Below, piece after piece: positions 1-7,067 of a stretch of 64,000 nucleotides of DNA. The DNA is from Ruegeria sp. HKCCD8929 (GTDB lineage: Bacteria > Pseudomonadota > Alphaproteobacteria > Rhodobacterales > Rhodobacteraceae). A model generated the notes under the pieces. That model made no database searches and was not told where the DNA came from. It worked only from the letters and a program-made list of their open reading frames with translations. The stretch's first letter is position 1; every line of letters starts with the position of its first letter. The stretch covers positions 372,001 through 436,000 of the forward strand of contig NZ_WPZY01000003.1 in the NCBI RefSeq assembly GCF_013031405.1, in the 5' to 3' direction. Both the position numbers and the translations under genes were made by a program.

Positions 1-1
1 C

Positions 2-352
2 TTCGCGCCCGGCCTGTCGCTGGCGCCCGAGGTGCCGGGTGTCGCCGCCGCTGATGTGGCCGTGCGCCAGATCTGGTGGACCGCAACGGTGGCCGCCGCC
101 GGGATCGCCATGTGGCTGATCGCCTTTGGCGGCAATCTGGTAAGCTACCTGATCGCCGCCGCACTGCTGCTGGCCCCGCATCTGATCGGCGCGCCCGAGC
201 CCGACAGCTTCTCGGGTCCGGTGCCGACCGAGATCGGCGCGCTGTTCGCCGCGCGCGCCTTTGGCATCGGCATGGCAGCCTGGGTTCTGTTGGGCACATT
301 TGCCGGATATTTCTGGCAATCCGAAAGCGCCCGGGCCGAAGCCGCAGCCTGA
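2..352 (+). CDS. cbtA: Cobalt transporter subunit CbtA, C-terminal part (5' end outside window)
   Basis: The frame is open from base 2, so this is the 3' part of a gene that starts upstream. It reads FAPGLSLAPEVPG followed by about three hydrophobic segments (around IWWTATVAAAG, LVSYLIAAALLLAPHL and GIGMAAWVLLGTFAGYFW). The phrase APGLSLxPExPG near the middle of the protein is typical of CbtA, the larger membrane subunit of the CbtAB cobalt uptake system, usually paired with a small CbtB and often under B12 control. CbtB and any riboswitch would lie before the window. A GTG at base 32 is an internal codon, not a start. The gene ends just before a strong hairpin. The family call rests on the C-terminal part only. 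Confidence 0.75.
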   Translation, partial: FAPGLSLAPEVPGVAAADVAVRQIWWTATVAAAGIAMWLIAFGGNLVSYLIAAALLLAPHLIGAPEPDSFSGPVPTEIGALFAARAFGIGMAAWVLLGTFAGYFWQSESARAEAAA

Positions 353-367
353 TCCGACCTGCATGAT

Positions 368-400
368 CCCCGCCGGGCCCGTCCCGGCGGGGTCTTTCTT
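368..400 (+). terminator. Strong intrinsic terminator or attenuator after cbtA
   Basis: A perfect 10-bp GC stem (CCCCGCCGGG at 368-377 with CCCGGCGGGG at 383-392) with a 5-base loop is followed by TCTTTCTTT. It lies between the cbtA stop and the ribosome site (AAGGA, about 406-410) of the next gene. No room for a promoter remains after it, so it may work as an attenuator for the downstream gene. Confidence 0.8.
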
Positions 401-416
401 TGTCCAAGGAACAGAT

Positions 417-908
417 ATGTCCCGCTCACTCGCACTCTTCGCCATAGGCCTCGTCTTCGGCGGCGGCGCCGGTTTCGTGATCGCCGCAGGCAACGGCGTC
501 ACCTTCGATGGCCATGACCACTCCGACCCGTCCCAGCACGGCGGCAGCGCCGAAGCCGCCGCCCACGACCACTCCACCGCCGTCAACCTGCCTGCGGGCG
601 AGGACGCGCCGGGCCTTCAGATCGACGTGATCAAGGACCCGATGGCTGGATGGAACCTGCACGTGATGCCGCAGAATTTCCGGTTCTCGCCCGAGAACGC
701 CTCAAGAACCGACATCCCTGGGGAAGGCCACGCGCACATCTACGTCAACGGCACCAAGCTGGGTCGGCTCTACAGCAACTGGTATCACCTGACCAACCTG
801 CCCAAGGGCGAGGTCGAGATCGAGGTCTCGCTGAATGCCAACAGCCACAGCCCGCTGATGGTGGACAATGTGCCCGTCGCGGTCTCGACGACGATTCAGG
901 TGGACTGA
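417..908 (+). CDS. Small exported or anchored His-rich protein of unknown function, 163 aa
   Basis: The ATG at 417 has AAGGA about 7 bases upstream and begins a hydrophobic N-terminus (about residues 4-21, with a GxxxGGGAG run), consistent with a signal peptide or anchor. A His/Asp-rich stretch follows (GHDHSDPSQHGG, then AAHDHSTAV, about residues 36-60). The C-terminal domain of about 90 residues contains GEGHAHIYVNG and SLNANSHSPL, a conserved-looking beta-rich pattern I have no name for. Its position directly after cbtA, and opposite a DUF1636 gene, suggests periplasmic binding of cobalt, nickel or another transition metal; that is inference. It overlaps the convergent DUF1636 gene by 13 bases at the 3' ends. 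Confidence 0.7.
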   Translation: MSRSLALFAIGLVFGGGAGFVIAAGNGVTFDGHDHSDPSQHGGSAEAAAHDHSTAVNLPAGEDAPGLQIDVIKDPMAGWNLHVMPQNFRFSPENASRTDIPGEGHAHIYVNGTKLGRLYSNWYHLTNLPKGEVEIEVSLNANSHSPLMVDNVPVAVSTTIQVD

Positions 909-1255
909 AGCGCAGGTACCCTCGCCCGCAGACACTCCCGAAGCCGCCCGCAGGGCCGGGCGTCTTCGATCCAGCCTGCCGGGGCATCCAGGTAGGTCCG
1001 GCAGGTCGCCGCGATGTCGGTGGCATCGGCCACCGGATCGAGCCCTGAAAACACATATGACGCCATTCCCTGCCCCTGCAGCGCCAACGAGACCGGCCCG
1101 GCGCAGGCACTGAAACAGGCGTGATCGCCAAGCTCCACTTGCCCATCCAGCCCGACGTCGGCCAGCGCATCGGTCACCGCCTTCCGCTCGGCAGCACGGT
1201 CCCGCGCACCGGTACAGCTTGCACACAAGAGCAGTCGAATTCTGGAGTTGGGCAT
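896..1255 (-). CDS. DUF1636 metal-binding protein, 119 aa
   Basis: The protein begins MPNSRIRLLLCASCTG, has a second Cys pair in HACFSACAGPVSLAL, and ends with YVFSGLDP..DATDIAATCRTYL. The CxxC near the N-terminus, the Cys-x3-Cys before a hydrophobic strand and the YVFxxLDP phrase match DUF1636, a family of small putative metal or [Fe-S] binding proteins often found with cobalamin or CbtAB genes. The frame is open further upstream, but this ATG has AGGA about 10 bases before it and starts exactly where the family starts. Convergent with the His-rich protein gene. The biochemical role is not established. Confidence 0.8.
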   Translation of the reverse strand: MPNSRIRLLLCASCTGARDRAAERKAVTDALADVGLDGQVELGDHACFSACAGPVSLALQGQGMASYVFSGLDPVADATDIAATCRTYLDAPAGWIEDARPCGRLRECLRARVPALQST

Positions 1256-1314
1256 GCCGGGCCTGATCCTCTGTTGGCCTCGCGTTGTGACTGCTTCGGA
1301 ACCAGAGCGCAAGC

Positions 1315-2265
1315 TCAACCGGTCATATCCACCGCTTCGCGCCGCAGTGCTGCGAGGAAGCCATCGACCGGCGGCGACAGCGCCACCGATTTCCGCATCG
1401 ACACCCCCACCGGGCCAATCGGAATGGGGACCATCCAGTTCACTTGGCGCAGAAGACCGGCCTCGATATCCCGTGTCGGTACATGGGCGGGCATGATGGC
1501 CAGCATATCGGAAGACACCAGCAGGCTGCGATTGGTCAGGTACGAAACCGATTCGACCGGGAATCGCGGCGCATCGCCGCCGGCGGTGGCAAAGATCTGG
1601 TCCAGTTGGCGACGCAGCGTGGTCTCGGCGGGCGGCAGGATCCACGGGTAGGCCATCAGGTCGGCCAGTTCCGGCGCGGGAAGATCATGCGCCGGGTGCC
1701 CGGCCCAGGCAACACAGATCACCTGCTCGTCGAACAGGCGTTCCTGCACGATTTCGCTGCGGTGGCGGTGCACCGGCAGGCGGCCCACGACCAGATCGAC
1801 CTCGCCCGCGCGTAAGGCAGGCATCAGCACCTCGTTCGTCCCTTCGACCAGCTTGACTACCAGTTCGGGCTTTTCGGTCAGCAGGCGTTGCATCACCCGG
1901 GGCAGGAACTCGGCCGAGGCGGCCAGCAACGTGCCCACGACCACGCGCCCGCCATTGCCTTCGTTCAGGTCGTCAAGCTCCTGCGCGGCATGCGAAATCT
2001 GCGCCAGGATCAACTTGCCATGCCGGATCAGCGCCTTGCCGAAGACCGTGGGCACCATGCCGCGATTGGTGCGATCAAAGAGCTGGACGCCAAAATCCAG
2101 TTCCAGATCCTTGATCAGCTTGGTGGCGGCGGGCTGCGAGATATGCAGCGACTGCGCGGCGTGCAGGATCGAACGCTGCTCGCCCACGGCCACCAGCAGG
2201 CGCAGTTGCTTGAGCTTCAGCCGGGTCAGGACCCGTTCAACAATGCGGATCTGGGAGTGACTCAT
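1315..2265 (-). CDS. LysR-family transcriptional regulator, 316 aa
   Basis: The N-terminal winged HTH is clear (about residues 15-75: LKLKQLRLLVAVGEQRSI followed by AAQSLHISQPAATKLI). It is followed by a periplasmic-binding-protein-like effector domain (about 100-305). The LxxQLRLLVAVGE opening resembles the GbpR/PcaQ-type branch, which often responds to aromatic or sugar-acid intermediates. It lies 39 bases downstream of the aspartate-dehydrogenase-type gene on the same strand. A perfect dyad (2288-2314) sits 23-49 bases before its start, which points to autoregulation. It is the only regulator in the catabolic cluster and is the likely sensor of its substrate. Confidence 0.92.
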   Translation of the reverse strand: MSHSQIRIVERVLTRLKLKQLRLLVAVGEQRSILHAAQSLHISQPAATKLIKDLELDFGVQLFDRTNRGMVPTVFGKALIRHGKLILAQISHAAQELDDLNEGNGGRVVVGTLLAASAEFLPRVMQRLLTEKPELVVKLVEGTNEVLMPALRAGEVDLVVGRLPVHRHRSEIVQERLFDEQVICVAWAGHPAHDLPAPELADLMAYPWILPPAETTLRRQLDQIFATAGGDAPRFPVESVSYLTNRSLLVSSDMLAIMPAHVPTRDIEAGLLRQVNWMVPIPIGPVGVSMRKSVALSPPVDGFLAALRREAVDMTG

Positions 2266-2287
2266 GGAATTTCTGATAGCACCGAAG

Positions 2288-2314
2288 CCAGATATCCGTC
2301 AAAGCTATATCTGG
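2288..2314. promoter_or_regulatory. Candidate LysR operator (perfect dyad) upstream of lysR
   Basis: CCAGATAT, 11 bases, then ATATCTGG: an exact 8-bp inverted repeat whose core fits the T-N11-A pattern of LysR-type regulator sites. It covers the end of the aspartate-dehydrogenase-type gene and the space before lysR. A related arrangement recurs at 3141-3163. Confidence 0.65.
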
Positions 2315-3090
2315 ATCGGAGAAATCCGCCTGCGGATTTCGCGCACCACGCTCATTGCGGTCAGCGCCGAAGAGCTGGGATTATCGGGCAGCGCATTGCC
2401 CTGGATTTCAAAGCGGAACCGACCAAAGGCGCCCTCGGCCTGTACCTCGTGGATGTTGCGGGTGGCGTCCGGGTCAGCGATCAGAACGGCGCGGGTGTTG
2501 TCCAACCCAGCCCCGGCCAGCGCCACGGCAGCGGCCACGTTCGCGTTCCTTGGATAAAGCCGCGCGGCCTCGCGTGCCGAGCCTTCGAAATGAGTGGCGG
2601 CTGCGGTCAGGGCGCCGAGGTCCAGCACCTCTTCGGCCCACGATCCGCGCCAGCCGAGCGGTGGCTTGCGTCCGGTATAGGTCACGCTCAGCGCCCCACC
2701 CTCGGCAGCGGCGGACAGAGCATCAAGCGAGCCGATGGCTCCTGACGCGACGCTGAGTTGCGCCTGTCCCGCCTCTGCCGCTTCAACCAGATCGGAGTGC
2801 AGTTCCGCGTCCGCCAGCGCACCGACCGAGACCGTCAGCACATCGATCCCCGCCCGCAAGGCGGCCAAACCATGCGCCCTGAGCCCCGCATGCCCGGCGC
2901 AGTCGATCAGCAGATCGGGACGTTTTGGCAGATCGGCAATCTCAGTTATGGCAGGTGCGCCCATCACCTGACGCGCTGCAGCCTCGCGCCCCGGCCGGCA
3001 GATAACGGCGATGATCTCGGCACCGTCCGGGCAGCGACGAGCCGCATGACTGGCGATGGCGCCGTGTCCTATGAAGGCGATGAGCATCAT
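2305..3090 (-). CDS. L-aspartate dehydrogenase-family oxidoreductase, 261 aa
   Basis: An N-terminal Rossmann motif (FIGHGAIASHAAR, residues about 6-18) is followed by the AspDH signature: VASGAIGSLDAL, TGRKPPLGW, YPRNANVAAAVALAG, ATRNIHEV (catalytic His of the family) and NPSSSALTAMSV at the C-terminus. Known members catalyse NAD(P)-dependent reversible deamination of L-aspartate to iminosuccinate/oxaloacetate, or feed iminoaspartate to NAD synthesis (NadX); neither nadA nor nadC is here. The first of two adjacent ATGs is taken, with GGAGG 7 bases upstream. It is divergent from the molybdenum hydroxylase gene and followed by lysR. The true substrate in this cluster is open. Confidence 0.85.
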   Translation of the reverse strand: MMLIAFIGHGAIASHAARRCPDGAEIIAVICRPGREAAARQVMGAPAITEIADLPKRPDLLIDCAGHAGLRAHGLAALRAGIDVLTVSVGALADAELHSDLVEAAEAGQAQLSVASGAIGSLDALSAAAEGGALSVTYTGRKPPLGWRGSWAEEVLDLGALTAAATHFEGSAREAARLYPRNANVAAAVALAGAGLDNTRAVLIADPDATRNIHEVQAEGAFGRFRFEIQGNALPDNPSSSALTAMSVVREIRRRISPIQI

Positions 3091-3140
3091 GATGTTTCCT
3101 CCCGCTGCCCTCATGGTTTTCACATATCCAGGCCTCAGTG

Positions 3141-3163
3141 CTATCCGCTTTTCCGATATCCAG
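3141..3163. promoter_or_regulatory. Candidate second LysR operator in the divergent promoter region
   Basis: CTAT, 11 bases, then ATATCCAG. The N11 spacing and the right half resemble the dyad upstream of lysR (ATATCTGG). ATATCCAG also occurs as a direct repeat at 3124-3131. The site lies between the divergent starts at 3090 (minus) and about 3236 (plus), where a regulator controlling both arms would bind. Confidence 0.45.
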
Positions 3164-3235
3164 ATAGAATTTCCCGATTTGCCCGGCAGGCACTGCCCCC
3201 GCAGGATCGGACGCGACCCAGCGGAGACCGTATCC

Positions 3236-5338
3236 TTGCGCGATGCCCCACAAGCCCATATCGGCCGACCCATGCGTCGCCGCGAAGACCCGCGCCTGCT
3301 GCGCGGTGAAGGGCGCTTCGTGGACGATATCCAGCTGTCCGACGCGCTGCATCTGACATTCCTGCGCAGCCCTCTGCCCCGTGGCCGGATCGTGGAGTGC
3401 GACGTGAGGGACGCCGCCGAACTGCCGGGTATCGCGGCCATTTTCCGGGCAGCGGATCTGGGCGAGACCCGCGCGCTGAGCGTAAATCCGGTCCTGCCGC
3501 TGCAAATTGAGCCACCGTATCCGCTGCTGGCCGATGCGAGAGTCGAAGCGGTCGGGCAACCGGTGGCCGCCGTGCTGGCAGAGACGGCAGAGCAGGCGCA
3601 GGATGCGGTAGAGGCGATGTGGCTCGATATAGAGGAAGACGGCGTGGCGCTCGATCAAGCCGCAGCCGGGCAAAGCTGGACCAGCGGCGATACCGAAGCA
3701 GCATTTGAGCAGGCCGCGCATGTGGTTTCGGCAGAGCTCCGTCACCCCCGGCTGGCCCCCTCGCCGCTGGAGCCACGTGCGATTGCAGTGGCGCCGGAGG
3801 GCAATGCGCTGACAGTCTGGCTCTCGACCCAGACCCCGCACCGGGCCCGGTCCGAACTGGCGCGTATTCTAAGAGTGCCCCCCGAGCGGCTTCGGGTGAT
3901 CGCCCCGGATGTGGGCGGCGCGTTCGGGATGAAAGCCTCGCTCTATCCCGAAGAGGTCGTGGCGGTCTGGGCCGCCCAGCGGCTGCGGCGCCCGGTGTGC
4001 TGGACCGCGACCCGCAACGAGGATTTCCTGTCCGCCACCCACGGGCGCGGCCTGCGCATGCGCGGGGACTTGGCTGTGAATGGCGCGGGCAGGTTCCTTG
4101 GTCTCCGGACAGAGGCGGAGGCCCCGCTGGGCCATTGGCTGCCAAACTCGGCACTGATCCCGGCCTGGAACGCGGCGCGCATTCTGCCGGGCGGATACCG
4201 GGTGGATGCCGTCGACATCTCGACCCGCGCGCGAATGGCCAATACTGCGCCGGTCGGCATCTATCGCGGCGCGGGGCGGCCCGAGGCCTGCACGCTGATG
4301 GAGCGGCTGGTGGACAAGGCGGCGCGGGCCACCGGGCTGGACCCGGCTGAGATCCGGCGACGCAATCTATTGCCGCCCGAAACTCTGCCCTGCGGCACTC
4401 CCACCGGATACCGGCTGGATTCCGGGCGCTATACCGAGGCGCTGGACCGGCTGCTCGCCTCGGCGGATTATGCCTCATTGCTTGCCGAGCGAAAAAAGCG
4501 CCGGGCCGAAGGAAAACTGTTCGGGCTGGGGCTGGCCTTCTATGTCGAACCTTCGGGCACTGGCTGGGAAAGCGCGCGCGTGACATTGACGGAAAGCGGC
4601 GCGGTCGTGGCAACAGGTGGCAGCACGCAGGGGCACGGGCGCGAAACGGCGCTCGCTCAAGTGACAGCGGACACGCTTAGCCTAAACCCGGAGCAGGTCA
4701 CCGTCCGGCACGGCGACACCGAAAGTTGCCCGACCGGCATCGGTGCGCTGGCCAGCCGCAGCACGCCCATCGGGGCCAGCGCGGTGCAGACCGCCTGCGC
4801 CGAGATACTGTCCCGCAGGGCGAAAGGTGAGGCCCTGCCCCTGACCGCCGAACTGCGCTATGACGCGCCGCACGAGGCCTGGGGGTATGGCTGCCATCTT
4901 GCCGCGATGCACATCGACCGCGAGACCGGTGTCCCCACGATCCACCATCTCTCATGCATGGATGACGCCGGACGCCTGATCAACCCAATGATGGTCGAGG
5001 GTCAGATCCGGGGCGGCTTCGCGCAGGGGTTCGGCGAGGCGATGATGGAGGCGCTACACTACGAAGACGGTCAGCTTTTGACCGGATCGCTGATGGATTA
5101 CGCCCTGCCCCGCGCCGCCGACCTGCCTCCGCTGGAGATACACAAGATGGAAACGCCGACCGATGCCAACGCGCTGGGGGCCAAGGGTGTGGGCGAGGCT
5201 GGCACCATCGGCGCGCCTGCGGCTCTTCTGAATGCCGCCATCGACGCGCTCAGCCCGCTGGGCGTGACCGATCTGCAAATGCCGCTGACCAGCCTGTCCT
5301 TGTGGCAGGCGATCCGCGCCGCCGAAACGGAGAGATGA
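3236..5338 (+). CDS. Molybdenum hydroxylase large (molybdopterin-binding) subunit, xanthine dehydrogenase/CO-dehydrogenase family, about 700 aa
   Basis: The a/b hammerhead start (GRPMRRREDPRLLRGEGRFVDD), GGAFGMKASLYPEE, RGAGRPEA and GAKGVGEAGTIGAPAA (with the catalytic Glu) place it in the XdhB/CoxL superfamily, whose members hydroxylate heterocycles or oxidise aldehydes with a Mo-cofactor. The frame is open back to 3056, but TTG at 3236 has GGAGA 9 bases upstream and keeps the family N-terminus; ATG at 3272 would cut it. At about 700 residues it is short for a 760-790 residue family: the stretch after GASAVQTACAEILS is reduced. No [2Fe-2S] or FAD partner gene is adjacent. It is coupled to the DHDPS-like gene, which starts 4 bases after its stop. 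Confidence 0.85.
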   Translation: MRDAPQAHIGRPMRRREDPRLLRGEGRFVDDIQLSDALHLTFLRSPLPRGRIVECDVRDAAELPGIAAIFRAADLGETRALSVNPVLPLQIEPPYPLLADARVEAVGQPVAAVLAETAEQAQDAVEAMWLDIEEDGVALDQAAAGQSWTSGDTEAAFEQAAHVVSAELRHPRLAPSPLEPRAIAVAPEGNALTVWLSTQTPHRARSELARILRVPPERLRVIAPDVGGAFGMKASLYPEEVVAVWAAQRLRRPVCWTATRNEDFLSATHGRGLRMRGDLAVNGAGRFLGLRTEAEAPLGHWLPNSALIPAWNAARILPGGYRVDAVDISTRARMANTAPVGIYRGAGRPEACTLMERLVDKAARATGLDPAEIRRRNLLPPETLPCGTPTGYRLDSGRYTEALDRLLASADYASLLAERKKRRAEGKLFGLGLAFYVEPSGTGWESARVTLTESGAVVATGGSTQGHGRETALAQVTADTLSLNPEQVTVRHGDTESCPTGIGALASRSTPIGASAVQTACAEILSRRAKGEALPLTAELRYDAPHEAWGYGCHLAAMHIDRETGVPTIHHLSCMDDAGRLINPMMVEGQIRGGFAQGFGEAMMEALHYEDGQLLTGSLMDYALPRAADLPPLEIHKMETPTDANALGAKGVGEAGTIGAPAALLNAAIDALSPLGVTDLQMPLTSLSLWQAIRAAETER

Positions 5339-5341
5339 CGG

Positions 5342-6295
5342 ATGAAATACAGCAAGCTCGACGCCAAAGATCACGCCCGCGAACACATGCGCGGCATCTG
5401 GGCAGCGGCCCTCAATCCCTTCCGGCCGGATCTGAGTTTCGACGAGGCCGGATTTTGCCACAACATCCGCCACTGGATCGACGATCTGGGCATCGCGGGC
5501 CTGTTTATCGCCGGCAAGCAGGGCGAGTTCTTTTCGATGTCGGTCGAAGAGCGCAAGCGCAACCTTGAGATCGCGGTGGAAGAGGTGGACGGCAAGGCCG
5601 GCACGATCATGTCGGTCTCGGACCAGAATTTCGACACGGTGATGGAACTGGCCCGGCATGCGCAGGATTGCGGGGCGGATTACGTCGTCGTGCACGCGCC
5701 GGTTCTGAACTTCGTCAAGGATCAGGACGAGACGGTTTATCGTTACTACAAGGCGATCAGCGATGCGGTCGATATCGGCATCGCCATGTGGAGCCACCCC
5801 GACAGCGGGTATCTGATGAGCCCCGAGCTCTGCGCCCGCATCGCCGATCTGCCCAATGTGGTAGCGATCAAATACTCGGTTCCGCGCGAGATGTATGTGC
5901 GGCTGACGGAGCTGGCCGGGGACCGGATACAGGTCTCGACCGCGTCCGAAGAGGAATGGTTTGACAATATCGTGGAGCTGGGATGGCAGCTCTACCTGTG
6001 TTCCTCTCCGCCCTACCTGCTGCAAACAGCCAATGACCGACGGATGCATGACTATACAAGGCTTGCCCTTGACGGACGCATCGACGAGGCCCGCGCGATC
6101 CGCGACAGTCTGGAACCGGTGCGGCAGGCCATCCGGGAAACCAAGCCTGCCGGAAAACCACATGCGCATGGCAAATACTGGCAGGAACTGTTGGGCCAGA
6201 TCGGCGGCAGGGTTCGTTTCCCGATGCTGGAGTTGACGGAAGAAGAAAAAGCAACGACCCGGGCCGCCTTTGAAACCTGCGGCCTGCGCCTCTGA
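5342..6295 (+). CDS. Divergent dihydrodipicolinate synthase (DHDPS)-superfamily lyase/aldolase, 317 aa
   Basis: A class I aldolase-type TIM barrel of DHDPS type. The Schiff-base Lys is in NVVAIKYS (about residue 179). The usual TTGE substrate-binding motif is replaced by AGKQGEFFSMSVEER (about residue 57), and the catalytic Tyr segment reads YVVVHAPVLNF instead of the usual PYY. These changes argue against lysine biosynthesis and for cleavage or dehydration of another 2-oxo acid. GGAGAG before the Mo-hydroxylase stop can serve as its ribosome site, so the two genes are likely coupled. I cannot name the substrate. Confidence 0.8.
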   Translation: MKYSKLDAKDHAREHMRGIWAAALNPFRPDLSFDEAGFCHNIRHWIDDLGIAGLFIAGKQGEFFSMSVEERKRNLEIAVEEVDGKAGTIMSVSDQNFDTVMELARHAQDCGADYVVVHAPVLNFVKDQDETVYRYYKAISDAVDIGIAMWSHPDSGYLMSPELCARIADLPNVVAIKYSVPREMYVRLTELAGDRIQVSTASEEEWFDNIVELGWQLYLCSSPPYLLQTANDRRMHDYTRLALDGRIDEARAIRDSLEPVRQAIRETKPAGKPHAHGKYWQELLGQIGGRVRFPMLELTEEEKATTRAAFETCGLRL

Positions 6296-6517
6296 CTGAC
6301 GGAGCCTGCGCGGCCTTCGGCCTTGCGTCCTGCGGACGGCGCTGCCGGGCCCAACGGGAGGAGACGTGCCGCCAGGCATATCGAGCGACGGGCGGGAGCA
6401 CCTCTGCCTCAGGGTCTCTTCGATCGGGCATCTGACGTTGCGGGCCACGAGATTGTGACAGCATCTCGCAGCAATATCTGGCATCAATCCAACATCATGA
6501 TGACCGGAGCCGGACAG

Positions 6518-6991
6518 ATGAAACGGATTACCCTCGCCTTCCTCGCCCTTATCCTCGCCACCCTGCCCGGCTGGGCCTCCGATCTTAACCCGCGCGACGG
6601 CTGGGCCATGCACCGGACCGGCAAGAGCTATGACGCCCTCGTAGCGGATGCGAAAACGGCGGTGAAAGCGAACGGGTTGATCGTGGTGACCCAGGCCGGG
6701 CCGACCAAGGCCGCCGCCGCGCGCGGCATCGCCATACCGGGTAACCGGGTCATCGGCATCTTCAACAACGACTTCGCCGTGCGAGTACTGGAAACCTCGA
6801 CCGCCGCGATGATCGAGGCGCCGATCCGCCTGTATGTTACCGAAAACGAGGACGGTACCGCCACGCTGTCCTACAAACTCCCCAGCCACGTCTTCGCACC
6901 CTACATGGAAGAAGGCGGCCCGGCGCTGGAGGGGATTGCCCAGGAATTGGACAAAAAGTTTCAGATGATCGCCGAAACGGCCGCCAATTAG
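6518..6991 (+). CDS. DUF302-domain exported protein, 157 aa
   Basis: ATG at 6518 has GGAG 8 bases upstream and starts a signal peptide (KRITLAFLALILATLPGWA, cleavage likely before SDL). The mature part fits DUF302: SYDALVADAKTAVKANGLIVV, a central GNRVIGIFNNDFAVRVL strand and PIRLYVTENEDGTATLSYKLPS. The function of DUF302 is unknown. The 222 bases before it hold only short GC hairpins and no gene. It sits inside the catabolic cluster, 76 bases before the TPP enzyme, and could be periplasmic; its part in the pathway is unclear. Confidence 0.8.
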   Translation: MKRITLAFLALILATLPGWASDLNPRDGWAMHRTGKSYDALVADAKTAVKANGLIVVTQAGPTKAAAARGIAIPGNRVIGIFNNDFAVRVLETSTAAMIEAPIRLYVTENEDGTATLSYKLPSHVFAPYMEEGGPALEGIAQELDKKFQMIAETAAN

Positions 6992-7067
6992 TCACACTGA
7001 CGTGATCCGACTTGCGCCTGCCCGCTGCCTCCGCAATCTGCGGTTTCAGGACTGAAACGGAGCACAA

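Noticed and set aside
5342-6295. Naming the DHDPS-like gene dapA
   Set aside because: The TTGE and catalytic Tyr motifs are missing and the context is catabolic.
5054-6889. A 611-codon minus-strand frame across the DHDPS-like and DUF302 genes
   Set aside because: It spans two real plus-strand genes and their gap and has no recognisable domain.
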